A stretch of 64,000 nucleotides of DNA, taken from contig OY829327.1 in NCBI GenBank assembly GCA_963691655.1, forward strand, positions 84,766,019 to 84,830,018. The letters run 5' to 3'. The notes beneath the pieces are model-generated. The model worked only from the letters and a program-made list of their open reading frames with translations, did no database searches and had not been told where the DNA came from. Each line of letters begins with the position of its first letter. The stretch's first letter is position 1. Source of the DNA: Toxonevra muliebris. Taxonomy: Eukaryota; Arthropoda; Insecta; Diptera; Pallopteridae. Positions 61,201 through 64,000 of this stretch are shown here, piece by piece. The position numbers and the translations under genes are program-made.

Positions 61201-63506
61201 TAATTTCAGATTAAGTATGCAAAGTAAGTATATCATGTACAAAGACTATGTAGATATCAGAAAAAATACATACCTATCCAAAGGACAAAATTTCACAAAA
61301 ACAAAAAAATATTTACTCAGTAAAATCATAGCATTTCACATTTGCCATTTTCATCAATCATCATTTTCAATTTTAATCACAAAGGCCAAAATTTTCATTC
61401 TTTTAAGTAAAAGTTCTACTTCAAAATGCAGCCTATGATTTTTTATTTACTTTCATTTCTCTTCCTTCTTTTGTTACAATAAATTGTTCATATTGTTTTC
61501 ATTAATTTCTCCTACTTAAAAATTAAGCAGAATTTTTTGTGAACCCTTCGCCTTCGAATAGAATATCAAACGACAGCATTAAGATATCAGATTCCATCAT
61601 TATTGTGCGGCCCATCACAAAAAACGGAATTTCCAATCAATCAATCAAACAAACAATCAAATGAAAAACAATCATCATGAAATTAAGTTGACATAAAATT
61701 TGAAAACTTATTTGGTGTTTTGGTATATTCGTAGTTTTAGTATTTATGATCATCATCAATTTCGATTTCTTTAAATGTTGGTTTTTTTTATCTTCTTTTC
61801 ATTTGTAGTCCCTTCAATTACGTTTTCTTTACTTTTTAGCTTATTTTTGTATTTAGTTTTATAAATTTTTCAATATACTTTCAGTCTTTCTCATTTCATA
61901 TTTAAAAATTTTGAATTTTAAAAATTCTATGTGCATTCCGAACATTGTTCTCCACTACTCATTAATGTTGAACTTCTGAATTAAAAACCAAAAATTTAAA
62001 AAGTACTTTCAAAAGCCATGCATTAAATTGAATGTACACAACTATTTTCAAATGAAGCTTCCTTTCTACTTTTATTTATTTGCTTTCGTTTCTCATAGCT
62101 TTCAATGAATCTCGAAATCATCCAGAAAGTCATTCATCATGCAATTCTTTCAGTGTAAAATTTCTTTAAGTTTCAAAAGCCACTTTCAATTTTACATATT
62201 CTCCTCTTACTTACTTACATATACTGTAAATAAATTTATACATCATTATATAAAACTTTCCACAACAGCAACTATTAAAATACCTATATTTTCTTCACTC
62301 CTTCTGTTGAATGCATTTCTTTGCATGTTTATTATTGAATTTTTGCATGTTCGGTTTTTATGATTTTTCTACATTGATTTGAATTTATTATTAGATATAG
62401 AATTTGTAAAATTTTTTGCATATTTTTAATGTGAAATTCCTTGCGTTTATTTTTTTTGCAGTGCTACGGAAGGTGCCGACTCGCATCCAGCTTCCGGCGG
62501 AGGCACTCCCACTGGTGATGAGGGCCAAATTGGACAGGGTAAGGGCGAAGAAGCAAACAGTACGTGTCACAATACAAAATTACATTATAATTGGTAACAA
62601 AAAATCAGAGAAAACAAGTGAAAAAATTAACAAAAATAATGAATCAAATTAAAATCAGTATCTAAAAACAGTGAAGTGACAGGTTACTAATCAATCAAGC
62701 TTTGAGTAGAGGTAGTAGTAGTAGTCTTTTTCTAGTAGTTGATTTCATTTGTAGTTTTTAGCAGTTTTTTTTTGTTACTCAACCATAAAAGCGACGTGTA
62801 TTCACAATTTTATTAATTTTCCAATTCATTAATTTTTAGTTACCACAAAAGTTACACAACAAGCCAAACATTTCGGCTCATTTTTGTCGTCGGCAATTAA
62901 TAAGGCCGGCGCTAAAATAAAGGAGACAGTTAAGGAAAATGTAATTATCATTTGCTTAATAAAAAAGTGAAATTTTCACTCATTGGAATTTCATGTGTTT
63001 TGATAGCCCATTCTCGAGTCGTTCAACAAAGAACAAGATGCCTTCATTAAGGGTCAAGGCGGTTCAGACTCTGGCGCTGCACCATGGATGGGACACCCAA
63101 ATGAGGCTAAAATTAAAGAGGAAATCATGGGTCTATCACAAGACCGCCGCAATTTCGTACGCGCACCACCAGCGGGTGTCGACTTCGACTTCAACTATGA
63201 TACGGCATATCCAACTGCCATTGCTATAATGGCCGAAGACAAGGCGCTGGAGACAATGCGATTTGAGCTTGTACCTAAAATGTAAAGATCTCTGGCAAAA
63301 CAAAAGAAAAAATCCAAACAAATTTTTAGTTTTAACATTTAATTATGTTTAATTTTATATAAAATTAATTTCAAATAATATTTCCAGCATCACTGAGGAA
63401 AATTTCTGGCGAAATTATTTCTATCGCGTTTCGCTTATCATACAAGCGGCCGAACTGGGCACACTTGGCGCCGACGGCGTCGGCCAAGCCTCGAGCGGTG
63501 AAGATG
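19053..63506 (+). CDS. Sap47: Synapse-associated protein Sap47 (BSD domain), 3' end outside window
   Basis: Six coding exons join in frame: 19053-19270, 57165-57404, 62462-62559, 62840-62940, 63007-63281 and 63388-63506. They give about 350 residues before the gene leaves the window in phase 1 at GTAAGT. Residues 1-72 are Ala/acidic-rich (MFSGITNQFTSLVGAVKGG). Exon 2 gives SGWLGSAKGWLGSA followed by MPSM repeats. Exon 4 gives VTQQAKHFGSFLSS and a K-rich amphipathic helix. Exons 5-6 give the conserved core DRRNFVRAPPAGVDFDFNYD and the BSD domain (about 275-330) with its diagnostic Phe-Trp (317-318 in ENFWRNYFYRV). Sap47 is a vesicle-associated presynaptic protein in Drosophila; its loss affects short-term plasticity and associative learning, and it interacts functionally with Synapsin. 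The vertebrate relative is SYAP1. Intron 1 is 37.9 kb and full of repeats. The missing 3' exons would carry the acidic tail. Confidence 0.95.
19271..19811. other. Sap47 intron 1, start
   Basis: The 5' splice site GTGAGT is at 19271. No further feature was recognised up to the MITE at 19812. Confidence 0.5.
19812..20087. mobile_element. MITE family A, copy 1
   Basis: The ends are 10-bp inverted repeats TAAAGGGCGC (19812-19821 and 20078-20087). The interior matches the copy at 46246-46514: ATCATACGTTAGTTAACGCC vs GTCATACGTTGACCCC near the left, and GTCTCTTCCAAAAG.GGTG near the right. No coding capacity; about 276 bp. The inverted match between its two halves has largely decayed. Confidence 0.6.
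20088..21059. other. Sap47 intron 1, nothing firm
   Basis: It contains the second copy of the palindromic motif (20164-20202). The antisense frame at 20594-20980 has no recognisable domain and is not called. Confidence 0.4.
21060..21270. repeat. Diverged relative of MITE family B
   Basis: Blocks such as CTATTATTTATGAGCTTTTA and CATCATAAAATAAACCGAGG match CTATTATTTGTGACGTTTTA and CTTCATAAAATAAACCAAGG inside the MITE at 44364-44618, in the same order and spacing. The terminal inverted repeats of that MITE are not visible here. Confidence 0.5.
21584..21902. mobile_element. Mariner-type MITE with near-perfect 27-bp inverted ends
   Basis: The left end CCACCTTGATCAAAAAGTTC (then CCGGAAT) and the right end are inverted copies with one mismatch (GATCC in place of GATCA). 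TA flanks both ends (21582-21583 and 21903-21904). The AAAAGTTCCCGG block is typical of mariner termini. The interior of about 265 bp has only a short frame (MDLMVRDLEE), possibly the start of a lost transposase. Confidence 0.85.
22205..22980 (+). pseudogene. Tc1-like transposase, broken and lacking its C-terminus
   Basis: One reading frame carries, in order, an N-terminal helix-turn-helix region (SVRRFSKKF ... LSDSGRPRKT), a broken linker with several stops (22508-22630; AAKKPLLTVK is still legible), and the catalytic part FSDES (first Asp) ... HVMVWGAI ... FQNDSAPCH (second Asp). Similarity stops near 22965, before the expected third acidic residue. A left end may lie near 21970 (ACACTTGTGCTCGAG), but no matching right end was found. 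Inactive. Confidence 0.85.
23057..23743. other. Sap47 intron 1, nothing recognised
   Basis: AT-rich DNA. The open frames at 23264-23587 and 23576-23851 are low-complexity and the second runs into the hAT element. Confidence 0.4.
23752..25097. mobile_element. Non-autonomous hAT element with 8-bp target duplication
   Basis: The terminal inverted repeats CAGAGATGCCAACT and CAGCGATGCCAACT (14 bp, one mismatch) start with the hAT hallmark CAGNG. The 8-bp direct repeat GTGCATAT flanks both ends exactly (23744-23751 and 25098-25105). TCCCCG motifs cluster just inside both ends, in the same strand orientation on each side. The 1346-bp body shows no transposase motif. A short frame at 24527 (MEAQLSLSERSKKKPKRRA) is unassigned. 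The perfect duplication suggests a fairly recent insertion, with mobilisation in trans. Confidence 0.9.
25106..28431. other. Sap47 intron 1, mostly unstructured
   Basis: AT-rich with long T runs. It contains an (AC)n run at 27852-27873, a weak candidate 0-nt exon junction (TTTAGCAG|GTGAGC at 26094/26095), and the lone piggyBac-like end TTAACCCTCACCGG near 26651. No gene was recognised. Confidence 0.4.
28434..30210. mobile_element. 1.8-kb DNA transposon relic with CATTAGGGTG ends
   Basis: Inverted ends CATTAGGGTGGCC (28434) and, on the other strand, CATTAGGGTGACC (ending 30210) are flanked by TA on both sides (28432-28433 and 30211-30212). Minus-strand traces near 29780-29900 read like a broken protein (residues such as TVALSLFDENVSTAVKTN), but I cannot name the family. 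All longer frames are interrupted. The TIR core resembles that of the short MITE at 44364-44618. Confidence 0.65.
30213..32727. other. Sap47 intron 1, nothing recognised
   Basis: Unique-looking AT-rich DNA without repeats or convincing frames. As one of the longest transposon-free stretches of the intron, it is a reasonable place to look for conserved regulatory sequence. Confidence 0.35.
32728..33845 (+). mobile_element. Degraded DD37E-type Tc1/mariner element
   Basis: Weak inverted ends ACTGGTCGCAGTAAAC (32728) and ACTGGTCGACATTAAC (complement, ending 33845) match at 12 of 16. Between them a transposase relic (from ATG 32851 to about 33738) can be read across several frameshifts: a helix-turn-helix start (HKDIAKSLKIAKSTV), a first Asp block (MFMDDETYAKADF), then VWQAISQCGIKSAVF and a second Asp block (FWSDLATYHYGKTAM), and a tail SRSDVQRLMAGVKSK. 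The blocks parallel the element at 59249-60552 but differ clearly in sequence and ends, so this is a separate lineage of the same family. Confidence 0.8.
32851..33738 (+). pseudogene. Transposase relic of the degraded DD37E element
   Basis: Starts MSSSKSSTRNIIVRKNQ. Frameshifts lie near 33000, 33110 and 33530, with stops near 33236 and in the shifted frames. Catalytic blocks are legible in pieces but no continuous protein is possible. Confidence 0.8.
34268..34528 (-). pseudogene. C-terminal tail of a non-LTR retrotransposon ORF2
   Basis: The minus strand reads ICRFCNEEDESSEHILAQF, then LASIDPGAILKFLRETGL, then a stop at 34268. A CxxC...H zinc-finger-like region after RNase H followed by ILKFLxxTGL is the typical end of R1/LOA-type LINE polyproteins in flies. 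Sequence to its left (about 33960-34267) would be the 3' UTR. Reverse transcriptase is absent, so this is a fragment. Confidence 0.75.
34529..36105. other. Sap47 intron 1, LINE remnant then nothing recognised
   Basis: The first few hundred bases are probably decayed RNase H sequence of the minus-strand LINE. The rest is AT-rich, with a (CAA)n stretch near 35564-35590 and no supported feature. Confidence 0.35.
36106..36864. repeat. Two tandem Helitron-like units
   Basis: Unit 1 (36106-36458) and unit 2 (36459-36864) share TATACATTT.TTAGTGTAACT at the start, long blocks such as CCAATTCCAAAATATTAGCG, and the same 3' end. That end is a GC-rich hairpin GCCCCAGT-T-ACTGGGGC, then eight bases (CTTACCGA), then CTAG|T in unit 2 (CTAC in unit 1). 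A hairpin about 10 bases before a terminal CTRR is the 3' signature of Helitrons. The two minus-strand open frames (36199-36465 and 36609-36827) are copies of each other, made by the repeat, not genes. Unit 2 has an extra block of about 60 bases near 36510-36570. Confidence 0.55.
36865..37463. other. Sap47 intron 1, AACC-rich repeat and tRNA-like B box
   Basis: Multiple GGTTACCAA/TTGGTTA and AACCATTATGACC words lie at 36880-37050. Related words in opposite sense occur at 37815-37920, suggesting a larger foldback with the piggyBac MITE between. On the minus strand near 37178-37200 a B-box-like GGTTCGATTCC occurs without an A box. Confidence 0.35.
37468..37781. mobile_element. piggyBac-like MITE with TTAA target duplication
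   Basis: A perfect 13-bp inverted repeat, CACGTTCGCGGAC, bounds 314 bp. TTAA is duplicated at both sides (37464-37467 and 37782-37785), which is diagnostic of the piggyBac superfamily. The interior is non-coding and contains the palindrome GAATGCTATAGCATTC. The intact ends and duplication suggest mobilisation by a transposase encoded elsewhere. Confidence 0.88.
37786..40255. other. Sap47 intron 1, nothing firm
   Basis: AT-rich DNA. The frame at 39095-39301 reads somewhat protein-like after an acceptor-like TTTCAG at 39081, but no matching donor keeps the Sap47 frame. Confidence 0.35.
40256..41990 (+). pseudogene. Non-LTR retrotransposon RNase H/tail relic, split by a MITE
   Basis: WYTDGSRTEKGI near 40517 is the RNase H start motif (Asp-Gly-Ser) of LINE ORF2 proteins. 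After the insertion, SDS-like words near 41540 and RIIRGFLSGHYILEKQ near 41833 represent the later RNase H and post-RNase H region. Stops and shifts are frequent. The element is interrupted by the MITE at 40631-41498. Confidence 0.6.
40631..41498. mobile_element. 868-bp TIR element inserted in a LINE relic
   Basis: Ends CACGCAAAGA (40631) and TCTTTGCGTG (41498) are inverted, and the match extends through the flanking GGTA/TACC. TA flanks fit a TA duplication. The left part contains an 87-bp tandem repeat (unit starts 40742 and 40829: CATGAACGAA.ATTTATTC.T, then CATAAACGGTTCAATTCTTT). CGTTTCTCAGAAACG palindromes occur at both ends. The overlapping plus and minus frames near 41161-41598 have no domain and are probably non-coding. 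Confidence 0.65.
41991..43080. other. Sap47 intron 1, nothing recognised
   Basis: AT-rich with a GATGATGATG run near 42275 and an (AC)n run near 42692. No gene or element end was recognised. Confidence 0.4.
43085..43561. mobile_element. Possible piggyBac-like MITE
   Basis: TTAA at 43081-43084 and 43562-43565 flanks short inverted ends CCCATTAACG and CCCATCAATG (8 of 10 match). CCC next to TTAA is usual for piggyBac ends. The short, imperfect match makes this tentative. Confidence 0.4.
43566..44360. other. Sap47 intron 1, nothing recognised
   Basis: T-rich on the plus strand. The long frames at 43689-44167 are low-complexity and overlap on both strands; they are not called. Confidence 0.4.
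44364..44618. mobile_element. MITE family B
   Basis: The perfect 16-bp inverted repeat GTACATTAAGGTGCCT occurs at 44361-44376 and 44606-44621. If TA is the duplicated target (44362-44363 and 44619-44620), the element is 255 bp. A diverged relative lies at 21060-21270. It abuts family C directly on the right. Confidence 0.8.
44625..44871. mobile_element. MITE family C, copy 1
   Basis: The inverted ends are about 40 bp long with about five mismatches. Their core TAAAAGACTGTCATAA is present in both, and TA flanks both sides (44623-44624 and 44872-44873). The interior contains ATTGAAAACTTTAAATGCG, found again in the partial copy at the right window edge. No coding capacity. Confidence 0.8.
45054..45080 (+). 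promoter_or_regulatory. Candidate recursive-splice (ratchet) site in Sap47 intron 1
   Basis: TTTTACTTTTTCATTGCAG is followed at once by GTAAGG (junction 45072/45073). This is a T-rich acceptor fused to a donor, the form of zero-length exons used in stepwise removal of very long fly introns. A branch-point-like GCTAAAT lies about 35 bases upstream. It would split the 37.9-kb intron into 25.8 and 12.1 kb. Confidence 0.55.
45081..46055. other. Sap47 intron 1, unassigned coding-like traces
   Basis: The plus strand at 45585-45860 reads plausibly as protein across one frameshift (KEDVALKRLLSTIYVNSLRS, then a stop), but I cannot assign it. It may be another decayed mobile element. Confidence 0.3.
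46056..46094 (+). other. Candidate 39-nt cassette exon of Sap47
   Basis: A strong acceptor (TTTTATTTTATTTAG, ending 46055) and a consensus donor (GAC|GTAAGT at 46095) bound 39 bases without a stop in the required phase. Included between exons 1 and 2, it keeps the frame and inserts 13 residues, reading ...K-RSPSLVDSLLTEAT-GWLG.... It lies about 1 kb after the candidate recursive site. Not proven: chance acceptor-donor pairs are expected in 38 kb. Confidence 0.4.
46246..46514. mobile_element. MITE family A, copy 2 (near-palindromic)
   Basis: Terminal inverted repeats of about 58 bp start TATATCGATGGTCATACGTT on both strands and run to CTTTTGGAAGA. The 269-bp element can fold on itself almost end to end. 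It is better preserved than the copy at 19812-20087. Confidence 0.85.
46515..48140. other. Sap47 intron 1, nothing recognised
   Basis: AT-rich DNA with several short T-rich frames, none supported. Confidence 0.4.
48145..49061 (+). pseudogene. Possible piggyBac-family transposase relic
   Basis: TTAACCCTTTCATACCCCG at 48141 looks like a piggyBac left end. The frame at 48873-49061 (YIYKGSTTELNLRLGMRGKK ... VLKNIFGFLITTF) resembles the Y.GKST...LG...V.L...D.F.TS stretch of piggyBac transposases. Upstream, an acidic/Cys segment is readable near 48690-48830. No right end with TTAA was found. Tentative. Confidence 0.4.
49062..53258. other. Sap47 intron 1, nothing recognised
   Basis: A long AT-rich stretch with no repeat pair or coding region I can support. 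The 50017-50427 frame is hydrophobic low-complexity. A weak acceptor-donor fusion (CACGCAG|GTAATT) lies at 50232/50233. The paired words TTAGTGTCAATTTGACACTA and TTAGTGTCAAAATGACACTA occur near 52958 and 53140. Confidence 0.35.
53259..53561 (-). pseudogene. Mariner-like transposase C-terminal relic
   Basis: The minus strand reads HFWFQQDGGPPHSVRATINF (second Asp block). After a frameshift it gives FFLWSCLKSKVYINKPRTLD and, back in the first frame, LKANIRPEIAAISAESLAK. This is the order found in mariner-type transposases. The N-terminal half is missing and ends were not found. Confidence 0.85.
53562..55439. other. Sap47 intron 1, nothing firm
   Basis: AT-rich DNA. It contains a G-rich tract at 54946-54960 (ten G, T, four G) that could form a quadruplex-like structure, and (AC)n near 54440. 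No gene was recognised. Confidence 0.35.
55440..55757 (-). repeat. tRNA-Glu-derived SINE
   Basis: On the minus strand the head at 55757-55682 has an A box (TAGTCAAGTGGG, 55741-55730) and a B box (GGTTCGACTTCC, 55697-55686). Between them CTTTCACCCGGGAGG matches the anticodon-loop region of fly tRNA-Glu. The body runs to an A-rich tail (CACTTAAAAAACAAAAAC) near 55440. The last part of the body matches 14681-14762. It is not an intact tRNA: the acceptor stem is absent. Confidence 0.65.
55758..57164. other. Sap47 intron 1, 3' part
   Basis: No repeats or genes were recognised. Ends in the exon 2 acceptor TTTTTTTGTCTTTACAG (57164). The frames at 55906-56533 overlap on both strands and show no domain. 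Confidence 0.4.
57165..57404 (+). CDS. Sap47: Sap47 exon 2, with tandem donors
   Basis: Starts CGGTTGGTTAGG after TTTACAG and completes Ser with exon 1. It encodes GWLGSAKGWLGSASIP, then MPSM/AMPS repeats and a Gly/Asp-rich end. Two donors 9 bases apart, TCGAG|GTATAT (57404) and TTAG|GTATGG (57413), leave the same phase, so the longer form would add Arg-Tyr-Ile. Confidence 0.92.
57414..58357. other. Sap47 intron 2, nothing recognised
   Basis: AT-rich intron without recognisable elements before the hairpin at 58358. Confidence 0.4.
58358..58482. repeat. Hairpin with 21-bp arms (20 of 21 paired)
   Basis: TTAACATCAACATATTAGCTT (58370-58390) is matched by its inverted copy at 58439-58459 with one mismatch and a 48-nt loop. 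Outer words TTTTTGCCTAT and ATAGGTAAAAAG extend the pairing. It may be a small MITE or a miRNA-like foldback; nothing else supports either. Confidence 0.5.
59249..60552 (-). mobile_element. Nearly intact DD37E Tc1/mariner transposon
   Basis: 1304 bp bounded by 28-bp inverted repeats (AA[A/G]CGCGGTTCACGC..., 25 of 28 identical; 59249-59276 and 60525-60552). TA lies on each side (59247-59248 and 60553-60554). A single transposase frame occupies the minus strand. Length, TIR size and TA target fit the DD37E (ITmD37E-like) group first described in mosquitoes. It sits in Sap47 intron 2, in antisense orientation, inside an older repeat array. Confidence 0.92.
59370..60389 (-). pseudogene. DD37E transposase, interrupted by one TAG
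   Basis: A frame of about 339 codons starts at ATG 60389 (MKAANRKLIVNKFIGN). It is open except for a TAG at 60033-60035, after which the same frame continues to 59370. The N-terminal half has two helix-turn-helix-like regions (GSKIEKVLNIFKRTVCRVI; SDSDRAKKFNTSKSTARRI). The catalytic residues are Asp in IIVDDESYVKFD, Asp in FWPDLASCHYS and Glu in LRPIEKYW, with 37 residues between the second Asp and the Glu (counted directly). The three catalytic residues are present. No frameshift was seen, so the lesion is a single nonsense codon. Readthrough or polymorphism cannot be judged from one copy. Confidence 0.9.
60721..62461. other. Sap47 intron 2, 3' part, nothing recognised
   Basis: AT-rich intron ending in the acceptor TTTATTTTTTTTGCAG at 62461. 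No repeat pair or coding trace was recognised. Confidence 0.4.
62462..62559 (+). CDS. Sap47: Sap47 exon 3
   Basis: Encodes ATEGADSHPASGGGTPTG and a short acidic/Gly-rich linker. It ends AACA|GTACGT in phase 1. An internal alternative donor GGACAGG|GTAAGG at 62538 is also phase 1 and would shorten the exon by 21 bases. The linker is probably disordered. Confidence 0.88.
62840..62940 (+). CDS. Sap47: Sap47 exon 4
   Basis: Acceptor AATTTTTAG at 62839, donor AAT|GTAATT at 62940. Encodes TTKVTQQAKHFGSFLSSA and the helix INKAGAKIKETVKEN. Ends in phase 0. Confidence 0.92.
63007..63281 (+). CDS. Sap47: Sap47 exon 5 (conserved core)
   Basis: A short 66-nt intron precedes it. Encodes PILESFNKEQDAFIKGQGG through DRRNFVRAPPAGVDFDFNYD to FELVPK, the most conserved part of the Sap47/SYAP1 family and the start of the BSD domain. 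Ends in phase 2 at AAAAT|GTAAAG. Confidence 0.95.
63388..63506 (+). CDS. Sap47: Sap47 exon 6 (end of BSD domain)
   Basis: Encodes ITEENFWRNYFYRVSLI, with the invariant Phe-Trp of BSD domains, then AELGTLGADGVGQASSGED. Donor GAAGATG|GTAAGT at 63507, phase 1. The following exons are outside the window. Confidence 0.95.
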
Positions 63507-63859
63507 GTAAGTCATTGCTTGCTTGAATTGTTGTACATATAGACGTTTGCAAAAGTATACGAGATATCAGCGTATACTACGTATTTTTCTACTTCTTATT
63601 TCACTATTCTATTATTACTACTTCTTCTCGATTAAGAATCTCACATTTACTTTAGCTTTGAAACTTTTTTCAGTTTAATCTTCTCTATTTTGTCATTTTT
63701 GTTTGAGAGTTTTCATTTTATATCTCTGAGTACTGTAAATTCTCTCTATTCTAAGTCGTCACTCCTATATTATACTACGTAAAAGCAAAGAAAAGCTAAT
63801 TTTATTTTATTTTTTTTTATATACATATATATCGCTCGTTTGCTGCAAGATTGCCTGCT
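63507..63859. other. Sap47 intron 6, start
   Basis: AT-rich intron sequence, nothing recognised before the partial MITE. Confidence 0.4.
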
Positions 63860-64000
63860 ATAGCTATGTATACAGAGATACTTTGAATTTCATTCTTTAT
63901 TCTGTATAAAAAAAATCATAACGGCATCTTATTAATCGCTATGGCATTCCACAAAGTGGTAGCCCATTGAAAACTTTAAATCCGATTTTCTCAAAATTTG
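63860..64000. mobile_element. MITE family C, partial copy cut by window edge
   Basis: AAAGTGGTAGCCCATTGAAA and the following ACTTTAAATCCG match AAAGTGGGAGTCAATTGAAA / ACTTTAAATGCG inside the copy at 44625-44871. Weaker similarity extends leftward. The right inverted end would lie beyond the window. Confidence 0.5.

Noticed and set aside
1..64000. CRISPR arrays, bacterial operons, rRNA genes, intact tRNA genes
   Set aside because: None seen; the regular repeats present are transposon-derived or simple-sequence.

Overview
This is an AT-rich eukaryotic nuclear window. GT-AG introns, a 38 kb first intron, insect-type proteins and many TA-, TTAA- and 8-bp-duplicating DNA transposons point to a higher (schizophoran, Drosophila- or tephritid-like) fly. 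The species cannot be fixed from the sequence alone.

Genes. Four protein-coding genes can be supported. (1) 994-2934, minus strand: an intronless 646-residue, very Lys/Arg-rich protein that I do not recognise. (2) 7946-10623, plus strand: Fbxl7, an F-box/leucine-rich-repeat ubiquitin-ligase adaptor, in four coding exons with introns of 62-69 nt. (3) 11435-11886, plus strand: Pam16/Tim16 (black pearl), a subunit of the mitochondrial import motor, in two exons. It lies about 0.3 kb after the Fbxl7 poly(A) signals. (4) 19053 to beyond the right edge, plus strand: Sap47, a presynaptic BSD-domain protein. Six coding exons lie in the window and the 3' exons lie outside it.

Layout. 0-7.5 kb holds the orphan gene, a palindromic repeat and a decayed Tc1-like element with 27-bp inverted ends. 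7.9-12 kb is gene-dense (Fbxl7, Pam16). 12-19 kb is intergenic and carries a mariner relic, an inverted-repeat element with a SINE fragment inside it, and a composite repeat. 19-57 kb is Sap47 intron 1. It is packed with repeats: mariner, Tc1, hAT (perfect 8-bp target duplication), piggyBac-like and DD37E elements, non-LTR retrotransposon relics, Helitron-like tandem units and several MITE families. It also holds a good candidate recursive-splice site (45072/45073) and a candidate in-frame 39-nt cassette exon (46056-46094). 57-63.5 kb holds Sap47 exons 2-6 and, in intron 2, a nearly intact DD37E transposon whose reading frame is broken by one TAG. That transposon sits inside an older array of about 143-bp repeats.

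How the genes relate. Nothing suggests an operon or shared pathway: Fbxl7 acts in ubiquitin-dependent growth and polarity control, Pam16 in mitochondrial import, Sap47 at synapses. I found no secure tRNA, rRNA, CRISPR or bacterial feature. The most unusual signals concern transposon structure and possible regulated splicing in Sap47. I do not see a wholly new biochemical system.
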